A stretch of DNA of 64,000 nt from Diphasiastrum complanatum (Eukaryota; Streptophyta; Lycopodiopsida; Lycopodiales; Lycopodiaceae), in contig CM055107.1 of NCBI GenBank assembly GCA_029204225.1, forward strand, positions 29,415,410 through 29,479,409, given 5' to 3'. Positions 13,497 through 24,267 of this stretch are shown piece by piece. The number at the start of each line of letters is the position of its first letter. Within the stretch, counting starts at the first letter, position 1. The notes beneath the pieces were generated by a model that did no database searches, was not told the origin of the DNA, and worked only from the letters and a program-made list of their open reading frames with translations. The position numbers and the translations under genes are program-made.

Positions 13497-14491
13497 ATGT
13501 CAGGGTCAGGCAGTGGTGAAAGCTCGGGAGACTATGTAAAAAATTTATATGAATCTTTAACTCCTGAGCCAAAAACACAATTGCAAAGCATGCTTAGCCG
13601 AGATGAGGGTGGTCCCTCACAAGCGGTCGTGGCTCCCGCCCCCACCGAAGAGTCATCCACAAATTTTTATTATGACATGGATCCTCAAGGCAATATGATT
13701 GGTAATAGAAAAGGGAGAGTGGTTTTGGACCGACTCTATTCTTTATGCCAACACCATTTTGGCAACAGATTATTTAGTAAATGGTCCGAACAACCTGCCT
13801 CCGATAAACGACAGGTTATTGGTACTCTTCGTGACGAATTCCAACAAGAAGAGGAATTTGAGAAGAAGAAAATCCATAAGCATGTGAGCTTATGGATTAG
13901 GCATCGTCGTGATATGGCATGACAAGCTTATAGGGACGGGCAATCCAAGCCCTCCTGGTGTTCAAGAAATGATTGGGATTGTGTAAAAGCGGATGAATGA
14001 ACACCAAATAAATACAAAATTCAGAAAAATGTTGCGGCCGCTAGGATGCATGGGATAGGCAATCCTAGGTTGGGCTCGAGCGGAAAGGCAGGATTGCAAG
14101 CAAGCATGGTAAGTGAACTTACACTACTCTTATAGTTTATCTTCGATTTCATATGCTTTTATTTTTTAGTATTCATTATGACTAGTTGCTCCAACGTAGC
14201 CCTAAATTAATTTCAACTTAAATTGAATGCATGGACAGTTGGCGGACTATGGACGTCTGCCAACTAAGGAGGAATACGAATTTGCCTACAGGGAATTATA
14301 CGACGCATTAGTCGACAAACTAAAGAGCGAGGGTCATCCTCCAAATGTAAGTTATAGTTTTTGTATTCATACTAATGTGGTTTGTATTTTGACGTCAATT
14401 TTATTTAATTTGATACGATCAAGCATTAAATATTAATGTAGTTTGTTTGCTTTTGTTCATGCAGACTGGACGTCACGACGACGATGAGTAG
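13497..14491 (+). pseudogene. plant CACTA (Ptta/En/Spm) transposase_24-like protein, two stops
   Basis: Exon 1 runs about 13497-14107, exon 2 14239-14346 and exon 3 14465-14491; donors are GTAAGT and acceptors are CAG. The ATG at 13497 opens a Ser/Gly-rich N-terminus (MSGSGSGESSGD). The core has the family pattern: GRVVLDRLYSLC, then RHRRDMA, a W-x(n)-W block, a Lys/Asn-rich segment with GSSGKAG, and GRLPTKEEYEFAYRELYDAL near the C-terminus. Two in-frame TGAs, at 13921 and in the codon after KADE near 13998, both fit CGA (Arg) to TGA changes, so the protein was probably intact until recently. These proteins are the non-transposase partner encoded by plant CACTA elements. Confidence 0.7.
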
Positions 14492-14930
14492 ATTAGGTTT
14501 ATAAATTTAGTTAATGTTAGATCTAGAAAGACTCATGCGACATTAAAGCACCAATTTTGTAATACATTGATTCATATTATGAAAATATTATTATTGCAAA
14601 TGATCGTGCTATATTGCCATTGCTTTTATATGTACAATGTTCTTTTTTCAAAAATTGCAATGTCAAATTTAGAGATGTGGATTAAAGTAATAACCAACAA
14701 AGAAATGCAATAAAGTATTGTCATTCATAATGGACATGAAGTAATGCAATAAAATATAAAATGAAAAGTAATTTAAGAATAAAAAGTATCTCATACTTAG
14801 TTTGTTGTTTGATCCAAATGTTGGATGCAACTCAAAAATATTGTTTTAAAAACAATTCACAAACATCGCTTCTCCAAGAACTCAACTCCAAGAATAGCCC
14901 GATAAAAATGCGCGCACTATTTTTTACGCA
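14492..14930. other. AT-rich 3' part of the CACTA element
   Basis: No ORF of note between the gene and the subterminal repeats. Confidence 0.5.
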
Positions 14931-15359
14931 TTTTTGATTTTTTTTTACCTAATTTGGGACGTCAAATTCCGACGTCCAAACGCGTCGGATAGACATCATC
15001 GGACACACGTCGAACCTTTTTTTTTATCATTCTATTAACAGACATCGGATTCCAACAACTGTCTGGGATGTTGGAATCTGACGTCCAAGTATATGTCGGA
15101 TGGATGTCGGATGGGCGTCGTACATCCGTTGGAAAAATTTCAGCATCATTTTGTATTTACAGACATCGGAATCCGACAGGGTTTTGGGACGTCGCAATGC
15201 GACGTCCACGTCTGAACGACTTTCCGCCATCAGGATTTTTGTTTCGGAATCTGGCAAATTAAGCCTGTCAGATTGCAACGCATTTTAAAGTCGTCGGATT
15301 TTGACGTGTTTTTCCGACGTCCACGATGAATTAAAAAAAATTAAGCTCGCAATTCACGT
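14931..15359. repeat. CACTA subterminal repeat region
   Basis: GACGTC occurs six times between about 14950 and 15330, usually within GACGTC(C/A) next to TCGGATTCC or its complement. Clustered short repeats in both orientations next to a terminus are the binding region for element-encoded protein in CACTA transposons. Confidence 0.75.
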
Positions 15360-15385
15360 CGCAAATCGCGGTGAGTGTTATAGTG
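15360..15385 (-). repeat. right terminal inverted repeat of the CACTA element
   Basis: Read on minus, the end begins CACTATAACACTCACCGCGA, the diagnostic CACTA terminus. The element therefore ends at 15385. I could not find the matching left end, so the left part is truncated, rearranged or too decayed. Confidence 0.75.
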
Positions 15386-16064
15386 AATTGGATACCCCGT
15401 CCAATCTACTAGCTTCTTCAAGCATGGATTCTCCCAATCCTGCCATTTCACCAAAAATTGCTCCTATAGCGCTTTAATGAGGCCCAATGACAAGCTTATA
15501 GAGCAATTTAGACTTCTAAAAGTCAACTTTATGGTCTGACCAAAAAAGTTTCAGGACCTCCCGTCGCTTTTTCGCCAAATCGGTGTCGTCCTCCAAAATG
15601 CCCTTGTCAAGTACTGCGCCCTTGATCATAGTTTTTTAGCTACCGGAAACTCTTTCTTCAAAGAGAAATAAGCTACTTTATAGATAAAAACCCTAGCTAT
15701 GGGATTTTTGTAGCCTTTTAAGCTTTAGCTATTCTTCCTTTGAGCTCTTCTTGTAGATACCTGTCTGAGAGAGGTTGCCCTACTACAACTCACTCACTGG
15801 AACTGTTAGATTGCCGATTGGTGAGGAATTGATTGAGTACAGGGTGACAATGCTCCAAAACCTGCTCTTTCAAAGAGGCTTACAATTTTGAACTCCTTGT
15901 TCTTCTAGAGAAGACACAATTGAAACATGCAGATGTCCCAATCCAACTCAATCAAGTTGCTTGATGACCAATTGATTCGATTGACTTCAAAGCCTCCCAT
16001 ATCCAATTCTTCAAATTCTCCAAGAATTCGATTTCTAGCTAACCTCGAACTGCACCACTCCCAG
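15386..16064 (-). mobile_element. internal sequence of a copia-type element without recognisable genes
   Basis: Lies inside the primer site of a minus-strand LTR but shows no gag, protease or polymerase motif. It may be a large non-coding derivative, or truncated by the CACTA end. Confidence 0.35.
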
Positions 16065-16076
16065 GCTCTGATACCA
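16065..16076 (-). promoter_or_regulatory. copia primer-binding site, minus strand
   Basis: The reverse complement is TGGTATCAGAGC, directly inside an LTR-like terminus that reads ...CCTTGACA on minus. Confidence 0.8.
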
Positions 16077-16415
16077 TGTCAAGGATCTTACTGGCAGTAT
16101 AGTTAGCTAATTTGCAAGCAATCTAACATCAATAAGATAAACAGTAAAGAGAGATCACACACCAACCCAAGAGAACACTTCTAAACTATATTTTACAAAA
16201 GAGACTGAAAGGTACAAATACATAGTCTAGTTTTTGTGGGGTACCGCCGCATGGCAGTTCGGTCCCCGTTATGGGACGCGTGTCCCAAATTACACTGTGT
16301 ACCATCAAACTGGCACTCATGCATACTATCACAAAAGTAGTAAAAAGCTCGAAATCACTGTTGAACATGGAAAGTCATGAACTGTGAGAGAAACTCAGGC
16401 TTACTTATTCTAACA
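16077..16415 (-). mobile_element. copia-type LTR, 339 bp
   Basis: On minus it starts TGTTAGAATAAG and ends CCTTGACA next to the primer site. TGTTAGAA starts and TTGACA ends also occur in the element at 42-47 kb. Its middle (about 16240-16295) is unusually GC-rich for the neighbourhood. No second LTR was found. Confidence 0.55.
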
Positions 16416-16995
16416 GTTTTACAGGTTTAATCAATATCTTAGTGTGCTGATCAAGAATACTAGGTAAACTTGGCTATCTAGTCTTGTGTATTTTCTAAGA
16501 ATGCAAGTAACTCTTCATACCATAACTTGATTTGGTCACTTGCTAGAAAGTTTGAGAGCTTAAGCAAGAGTGTGTTCCAGTTGGTTTGAGTTTGTAATCC
16601 ATTCTTAGTGTGTACAAAGCATTGCATGTGTCTCAATCTTCCTTTCTATGTTTGGAAACCAGTCAGGATGAAGATTAAAAACTGACTAGTTGATTAGTAG
16701 GAAAGAGAATAATCCAACACAATAAAAATTCTATTTTGATTTTTTTGAAAATCTTTAGAGTGACTAACATTGATATGCCAGCACTGTTTGATTTTTATTT
16801 TCTCTGGTAGTATTATCAAGTTGCAAGTAGAGAATCTCAGAAAGACTATTACCAAATTCAAATGCTATGTTTTGAATTATGGTAATGGTCAAGTTTGGGT
16901 CATTTCGAATGTTTGGATAGTTGAAACACACTTTAGACTGCAAAGTGTTTTTGAATATAAGAGCACCAACCAAATGAACTTGAATAAAATTAGCT
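16416..16995. other. no gene seen
   Basis: AT-rich sequence, no persistent frame. Confidence 0.4.
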
Positions 16996-18540
16996 TCATT
17001 TAAATTCTTTGGCACTCTTACAAAATGTGGCATCAGTGTTTTCTTTTGATCCATCCCATCGATTACCCAAATACTTTTGAGAAAATTCCAAACACTTTGT
17101 CTGGTGTTTTGTAAGCTTTTGTCTTTTTGTTGTCTGTAGCTCTCTGTGGATTTGAAGTGACTTTATAATGTCTGCTAGAAAAAGCACACACAAAAAAATG
17201 TTAAATTTAAGTAATTGGAAGCGCAAAACAAATTTAAAATGATTGTTCAAACAAATTTAAATAAAAATACCTTTTTTTTGAGACATTTTTGCTTGTGTAG
17301 AGTGCTATCAGTTGCTCGTAGATAGTACAAACATACATTCTAGATTTTTTTGGAATTTTTACTAGACCAAAATCTCTCTTCCACAACTTCACGAAATAAG
17401 AATAACTTATATGTTGAACATTCTAGGATATTGTGAAATCTTTGTACATCAAGAATATTTCCAATTTCGTTGAATTGTCTGGAAGATGAAAATATAGAGA
17501 ATTTGAAAGCTTTTCAGCGGTCCATTAATGAAATGAGTTAACCATGCTTTTGCAGTTAAGCAATCCGGAGAAACAGTTCGACCTTGGACAGAACCTTGAA
17601 GGCTTGGATCTTTTTGTAACCTCATGTGAAGGCGGGAAAGTATTGAGTTTTCAATTGCATGAACACGTATGACAGATTTACAACAAACCTCAGTTGTTTC
17701 CAAGAAGTAAGCAAAACCTTTTTGATTAGGCCTCACAGATGAACAAAGATAATAATTTTGATCATTTTTTGTTTTTGAAAAAAACTTTGTTCAAATTTGT
17801 CTAATTTCAACAAAGCTTAACTTTTGTAAACACAAGGAAATACAACGACATATGTTTCTGACTTTACGAAATACTTGAGGTTCAAGCAATTGATTTTGAT
17901 GCCCCGTCATTTTGTGACATGCTTGTAAATCCCTTTGAAACTTGTCTTTGCCCTTGGATTCTGCTCTGTAAGAGGAACTTGGTACATTAGCACCCAATGA
18001 CTCTAGTAATATTGAAGTTGTACCTTGTACGTGTGCTTCTCGCATCTCGTCTGCATCATCTCCTCATACAGGTGTTTCAGGCATCTCATCTACATCATTT
18101 TCTTGATTTTCACCAAAAGGCTCTACGCTATCAGAAGGCTCTGCACTATCAGAAATATCTTATACATTAGAAAATATTGGTCTTTTTGATTTAACAACAT
18201 TGGATCTAATGGTTCTTCATGTCTATCTTGCCCTATTTAAAGAATGAGTTCCAGGACATGGGATTGTAGACTGACTTGAATCAGTAACTGAGTGAGCCTT
18301 GCTTGTTTTTAAACCACTGAAATTCTCACCAAAGAGAAAATAGTACACTGTTTGGGGATTCATGAGACACAAAGATGAAGAACTAGTACAAAATTCACTG
18401 GCTTGAATTGAACCTGCAGTCATTTCATGGTACACAGTTGTAACTTTAATGTCAGATGAAAAACTACTAGAAACTACATCAAAGTAAGTTGGAGCGGGAA
18501 GAATTAAAGAGGATGAGCTTTCCATTGGGAAAATAATCAA
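16996..18540 (-). CDS. unrecognised multi-exon gene-like region
   Basis: Four minus-strand open blocks are arranged like exons. 18223-18540 is Ser/Thr-rich and starts MESSSSLILPAP (inside a slightly longer frame). 17791-18045 includes KDKFQRDLQACHKMTGHQ. 17449-17736 includes KGFAYFLETTEVCCKSVIRV and GRTVSPDCLTAKAWLTHFI. 16996-17171 follows a TTTTTCTAGCAG acceptor and ends in a stop after KSAKEFK. Composition is richer in polar residues than chance ORFs here. I do not recognise the family, and stops separate some blocks, so it may be decayed. It points away from the methyltransferase-like pseudogene at 20-23 kb. Confidence 0.3.
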
Positions 18541-19258
18541 ATACTAGTTCACACCTAAGAGATGTAAGATAATTGAAATGTAACAAAAAACAAACAAAAA
18601 ATTACAATTCTAATTCTATGCTAAGCATAGGAAAGCTATGCTTGGCATGGGAAGCAAAGCTGGCCATGGGTTCCACATAATGGAGGTATGCCACAATGCA
18701 TAGAAAACATAGGACCAAAACTAGCAAAGCAAAATCAGATATTTCTAGGTAGGAATAGACAATGAGTTCAGTTCCTTATGTAGTCTGAGAGATTTAGCGT
18801 CAAGGTCACAATCAAGGTAGTTTGGGGTAAGGTTAGGGTTAGGAACATAGCACAATATATGTGGTTCAACAGTCAAATTGGCCAACAACGACATTGGTTA
18901 GTCCTTCTTTGTTCCAAATATTGCTTTGACAGTCAAATATCTCTGGCCACTCTAAAAATGTTTGACTTGTTTTAGTTTTTTTCGAAGGAGTCAGCCTTCC
19001 CACGGACTACTATCTAATTTAGCACCTACTTTGCACGACACCTACTCACTTTGGTTCGCAGGAGTCAACCTTCCAAAGGATTTGGTCCAAAAAAAAAAAC
19101 TCAACATGACACCTACCCACAGCCTATAAACTATTTAAGGGTGTTTCGCCCGACATAAGTCACCTTTGCCCGTTTGTGTTCTTGAGTTGCACTCTAGAGC
19201 TATCCTTTTGCACTTTTTTCGATATCTATTGATCGTAGCATACGCACTAACCATCTTC
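18541..19258. promoter_or_regulatory. intergenic region between divergent gene-like regions
   Basis: Holds two palindromes of the TATGCTNAGCATA type at 18617 and 18637, a short GGTTAGGGTTAGG at about 18830, and a TATA-like CTATAAACTATTTAAG near 19122 that could serve the plus-strand gene. All assignments are inferred. Confidence 0.3.
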
Positions 19259-19996
19259 TATGCTCAACATAGGTTGACGGAACTCCATTTTGCCTCTTTG
19301 CTACAAGGTAAATAATGTTTTTACTTCTTGTTCATTTTTTTAACCTATTCCTTGGTAAAAGCCTATGCTCAACATAGGTTGGTTTAGCATAGGTCGTACG
19401 TGGACTTATGCTGAGCATAAGACCCCGCAAGACCTATGCTAGCGGGGACTTGTGCTTAGCATAAGTCCCTGAGGAGTTATTCTCGACCCATGCTGAGCAT
19501 ATGTCCCCATAGGGACTTATGCTCAGCATGGGTTGTGAATAAGTCCTCAGGGACTTATGTTGAGCATAAGTCCCCACTCAGCATAGGTCTAGACAAGTCT
19601 TATGCCGAGCATAAGTCCTCGATCGACCTCAGCAAAGGTCTAGCGGGGAGTTATGCTCAACATAAGTCCATGTTCATGACCTATGCTCAACATAGATCTT
19701 GAGTCGACTTATGCTTAGCATAAGTCCCCGCTTCAGCATAGGTCAAGACAAGGCTTATGCTCAGCATAAGTCCATGTTCAACCTATGCACAACATAGGTT
19801 TTGTTTCGATTTATGTTTAGCATAAGTCTTGTCTCGACTTATGCTCAGCATAGGTCGAGAGAAGACTTATGCTCAGCATAAGTTATGTCTCGACCTATGC
19901 TGAGCATAGGTCGAGCGGGGACTCTTGTTGAGCATAAGCCTTGTCTCGACTTATGTTGTCAAGCAGAGACTTATGCTCAACCTTATGCTCAACATA
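19259..19996. repeat. array of about 20 palindromes, 28-bp period
   Basis: The 13-bp core TATGCTNAGCATA (N is C or G; many cores carry one or two changes) recurs about 20 times. Seven consecutive copies from 19756 to 19936 are exactly 28 bp apart. Most are extended to ACTTATGCTCAGCATAAGT or the CCTATG...CATAGG form, so each unit is a palindrome of about 19 bp plus a spacer of about 9 bp, often TTGTCTCGA. Since 28 is not a multiple of three, the ORFs across it have no constant peptide repeat. It lies upstream of the methyltransferase-like pseudogene. Confidence 0.9.
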
Positions 19997-20160
19997 AGTC
20001 TTGTCTCGATCGAGACAGAACCATCGAAATAGATTTTTTGGATTTAGTGTTTGCATCTTTTTTTTAAGTATTTGTGTTTGCATTTTTATATCAAGAGTAA
20101 TGTTCTTGCTTGTTGATTTTCAGATCTTCATGATGGCCCAAAGTAGGGTTCATCCCCATC

Positions 20161-22869
20161 CAATCTTCAAAAAGTTGACATGACAAACCACATGTTCTAT
20201 TTTAGAAAGGGATGCAAGGGATAGAAACTCACAGAGCTTTTTCTTTGGACAACAGAGACTGCCGACAAAGGGCCGATTACTTTTGTAGCACAAAGTCATG
20301 TGCTTCACAAAGTATCGGTGGCAAACGATGACGTTGGCTTTACCAAGATCCCATTAAAAGCCATAGATAAAAAAATTTATTTGTACATTATGGAGAACGG
20401 ATTTATGAAGATACGCCTTTGTGAACATGCAATTGTCAAAAACTTCTTTGATGATGTGTTGAAGACCCTTGTGAGTTATTTTTTCTCTTTTTCCATAATG
20501 ATTTTGAATGATCTTGTTTGTCTTTATGCTTTAACTATACCATTTTCATTGTTGTATTGTTTTCAGACCTTAAAAGCGTCAATTTTGATTGTAGCTGAGG
20601 CTCTTAAAAGAAAAGAAGACTCTGTTGTGCCGAAGCTTGAAAGATCAATGTCATCTCATAAGGGCTTGGCCTCCTCCTCACAAAAAGACTCCCAACCCTT
20701 GGACTCTTCCAAAAATACAACCAACCTCTCCCCCCCAAGAGAAAACATAGCCAAGTTGAGACTGTTTCGATTGATGCTTCAGCATCTCCTGTAACAAAGA
20801 CTAGAAAATTCAAATGCATGACTCCCAAAGGCTCTGGTCCCAAATTCTTGAAAAATCCTTCTCCTTTTTCAAGTACTTTGAATTTACTTGGAGCTGCCAT
20901 TAAACTCGATGCGTCCAGTAGAAACGTGGCAAAAATGCGTTCCTTGATCCATGAAGCCAGAAAAGTCCAAGAAACCACATTTATCTTGGACATTGAATAA
21001 TGTGAGAGGCCTCCTATTGACCCTATGACTAACGATAGGCCCTTGGAAGTCAGAGAACCTAACAGCTCCCATGTACATAATCTGAAAATAGAATTTAAAA
21101 ATCACACTCAAGCAATAGTGGCTCCATTTATTGTTCTTGTTGATCTTGCTATTTGTCCCACTATAACAGAATTTTGATGTAAAATTAAATGATTCCTATA
21201 AATTTTTTGTTTTGGGCGGCATACATAGTTTACAGCCAAGAAAGAGCTTTCTCTTGAATATCCCCACATTTTGTCCTTCAGGCAAGTTAGTGCCATTGTT
21301 TTTGTTGGCTTGAGTGTTGAGGAGGCCAAGCTTCTTGCTTGGGACCACAACATTGATCAAGATTATAGACTAAAAATGATAGTTATTCACAAGGAATATC
21401 TTAGACTCCACAAGGAGGGTGACAAAACTAATATACAGCTAAAGTGCATCTGTGCTCAAGAGACTGGGCTTCTTTTTGATGAAAAGTCTCCAACCACCTT
21501 TTTGACAAAATATGATAACTTTTTTCAGCTAGCCTTTTGAACTGGACAGGTGATTTTTAACTTTTAATCTTTTTGAATGTAGTAAATTTTTTAGCTCCAA
21601 TTTTTTAGTATCTAATATTGATAATAATTTCTGTTTTAGATCTGAAATTTGGTTGACAAATTTTTTGACAAATGGGACAAGTTTGAGATTAAGAGACAAA
21701 TTCCAAAATGGGTGTTCTCTTCAAAGAAAAAAAACAACTCAGCCGACTCTTGCCCCCATCCCTCAGAATATGAGAATATCTAAGTGGAAAAACATGCAAG
21801 GCATTCCTTCCCTGGATGTTGTTGTGAGTGTCCTCTCAAGAGTGGCAAATGGAAAATTGAGCCTTGCAGAAATGGGAAAAGAGTTTCAAAGGTGATTTTT
21901 ATTCGATTTTTTTAAAAATCCAGTCATTTTTAAATTAAAGAATTACTAATTTCATTTTTTTTAGACACAAGCTTTCATGAGAGTACAAGAGGCCATGGTG
22001 AAGAGCCTAAATTGTCAAGATTGGGCAGAATGCCAGACTTTGTACCCGAATTGCTCCAAAGACGAGGAGCTTTAAAGATTTTTTATTGTATTTAGAGACA
22101 TGGTATGCTTACATTTCAAAACTATTTATGTTGAGCATACGTATTTGTCATTAACAAATTTTGTATTATTTTTTTAAACTTCTTCAGTCATGCTCAGCAG
22201 AGGATTCTCACATGGTTAGCTTTATCTTTTAAAGTTGTTTATGCTGAGCATGAGTATTTGTTTTCAAATATTGTTTGTAAAACATATTTTTAATTACTTT
22301 AACCATGCTCAGCATAAGATTCTCACATGATTTGTTAAGTTAAAGATTCTGAGAAATTTATCCATGCTAAGCATAGGTCTATTCTAACATATGCAATTTC
22401 TTATTTTTTTAGAGTTCTGAAGATAAGAAGAGTGGGCAGCTCCCTGAGCAATTCAGGACCCACCTTCAAAAAGCAAAAGCTGAGAGAAAGCAGATGGAGA
22501 GTCAAGAGATTGGGGACACGAGCATCGAGGAAGATCCGAAAGAGACATTTGTCCCGAAGTCTATTGATGACCCCCCTTGTTCTTATAGGATTCAACAAGG
22601 TGATGCAAGAGAAATCACGAAGTTTGTGAAGAGAAGACCATAATGCACTATGCATTGCTGATATTCCTTACGATTTTAAATTGTCGGGCTCGTTAAATGA
22701 TGATTACCCTTTTAAATACACCAAGATGAAAGATGTTGTTGCGAATTTTTTTGGAGGTCACCATAGTTCCACTTTGGAGGATAGTGGTATTCCACTCCAG
22801 CTGGCAACAGGTTGGCGTGCACAAAGTGCTTCTCGAAGTTTGCAATGCAAGCATCGAAAATGCAATTTG
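20161..22869 (+). pseudogene. decayed multi-exon gene with N6/N4 DNA methyltransferase features
   Basis: Exon-like blocks with GT-AG borders: about 20161-20470, 20567-21175, 21236-21549, 21640-21891, 21965-22102 and 22413-22869 (a GTAAGT donor follows, so it continued). The N-terminal half is unrecognised (VGFTKIPLKAIDKKIYLY; AIVFVGLSVEEAKLLAWDHN; VVVSVLSRVANGKLSLAEM). The last block has GDAREITKFVKRR, 1-nt shift, then ALCIADIPYDF at about 22645-22677, another shift, then PLWRIVVFHS and a final AIW. Order and spacing match amino-methyltransferases: GDA..., the DPPY box (here DIPY), a hydrophobic strand with FHS, then the liW strand. Breaks: a frameshift in a C-run near 20733, in-frame TAA near 20998, TGA near 21538, two frameshifts in the last exon; the FxGxG SAM motif is not seen. 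The class is inferred from motifs. Confidence 0.5.
22103..22412. repeat. intron with five more TATGCTNAGCATA palindromes
   Basis: Copies of the same palindrome lie at 22127, 22189, 22240, 22304 and 22363. Two share a longer context ending GATTCTCACATG. They sit in the intron before the methyltransferase-motif exon. Confidence 0.8.
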
Positions 22870-24126
22870 GTAAGTGATTGTTTTATCAATCAACATTGTG
22901 AATTGTGAAGAAGTTGAGTGTTATTACACGACGCTTCCTACACTCTCATCAAGCAGATCGTTCACAATCAAAAAGTATTGTTGTTAGCTCTCTATCAAGC
23001 TTTCAAGCTTGAACTCTCTTGAGCATTCTAGCTTAGTCTTTTAGAGATTTATTTAAAGTTGCTATTACGATACCACTTATCAACAAAGTTGCTTATTTCA
23101 AACTTATTCTCAGTTACTCATAGACAACTTTAGATTGTCCGCTTAGCTAACTTCTAGTAATCACCTCAAACTTCCTTGATGAAAGTTTTTCAGTACACAC
23201 TGTTGTATTAAGTTAATAGTAAAGGTAAGTGTTTTGAGAGAAAAATAGTTGGATGCTAGAAAAAAAAAATCAAGATTGACCTTACAAATAAGACTTTGAG
23301 AATTCAATTTTAAGGCCAAACATATTATGTAAACTTAACCTTACATTTAAAATTCTTTTAAAATCAAAGGCCATAACTTAAAAGCTTTTTTACAAAACCC
23401 GAGTTACATTTAGCCTTCAACCGTGAATGTGAGTATAGGCAATGCAATGGGCATTGAAATAGGCCTTCAAGCAAGGCTTCACAGCTTTTCATAAGCTATT
23501 ATTTATTTGTGGAGGAGATTTGATGGAGTACGACGTCCAAGAGAATGGTGTGACTCCCAAGTTCCTAAGTTTCACACTTCAAAGCTTAAAGTTGAAGAGT
23601 TTCAGGACTTCAAAGCTACTTTTTGGATAAGGTGGGCACGGAGCCCAGGGACAGGTGACCCTACGCCACCAGCGGGTCGTCCCATCTATAGATAATAGCT
23701 TTTCAGGAGTTCTGAATTATTGGTATTATTTTTTCTCAAAGCTTTGAAAGCCTTGAACTTGAGCCTTTTTTATTTTGTTAGGAGTCACGTCAAAATGACT
23801 TTGAACATTTGCAAAACAAAATTTCAACGCTTCAAATCTTGAGGTTTGAGGCAGTGTTTGGGAAACGTTTTTGGGGTTCCCCTCCAAGAACCTATATTTC
23901 GGGAACTTTTTCGGTTTTTCACAAGGATGACCCTCAATACATGCCGGGTATACATTATTTTATGACCTAAAACAACCTGCAAGTTTTTGAGCATGCTGGT
24001 TTTAGCAAAAGTTGTCGGTTTCATTCTTGGGCTTTGTCGGCTTTCCCTAACACTGGAACTTTGAGGTTAAAAGCTTTGAAATTAAGCAAATTCTAAGTAA
24101 GAGATATTCTAGCTCAAGCATGCTAA
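22870..24126. other. no supported gene
   Basis: Possible 3' remainder of the methyltransferase-like gene, then AT-rich sequence. A frame at 23507-23695 overlaps a GC-rich patch near 23630-23690 that I cannot place. Confidence 0.35.
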
Positions 24127-24267
24127 ACCTTACTTTATGTCGTCCTCATAATTTACAATGCTCCCAAAAAAAACCCATAAAGTCTTTCTATTCTATAAGC
24201 CCTACTTTCTGTAGTCCTCATAATTTACAATGCTCCCAAAAAACCCATAAAGTTTTTCTATAAGCCT
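24127..24267. repeat. tandem duplication of about 70 bp
   Basis: Two copies, 24127-24200 and 24201-24267, share CCTCATAATTTACAATGCTC and CCCATAAAGT and differ by small indels. Confidence 0.8.

Noticed and set aside
19259-19996. CRISPR-like regular spacing of repeats
   Set aside because: The spacers of about 9 bp are themselves repetitive, the repeat is a palindrome that drifts in sequence, there are no cas genes and the context is plant nuclear DNA.
19490-20083. ORFs across the palindrome array with recurring YAQHKS-like peptides
   Set aside because: The 28-bp period shifts the frame each unit; the peptides are by-products of the repeat.
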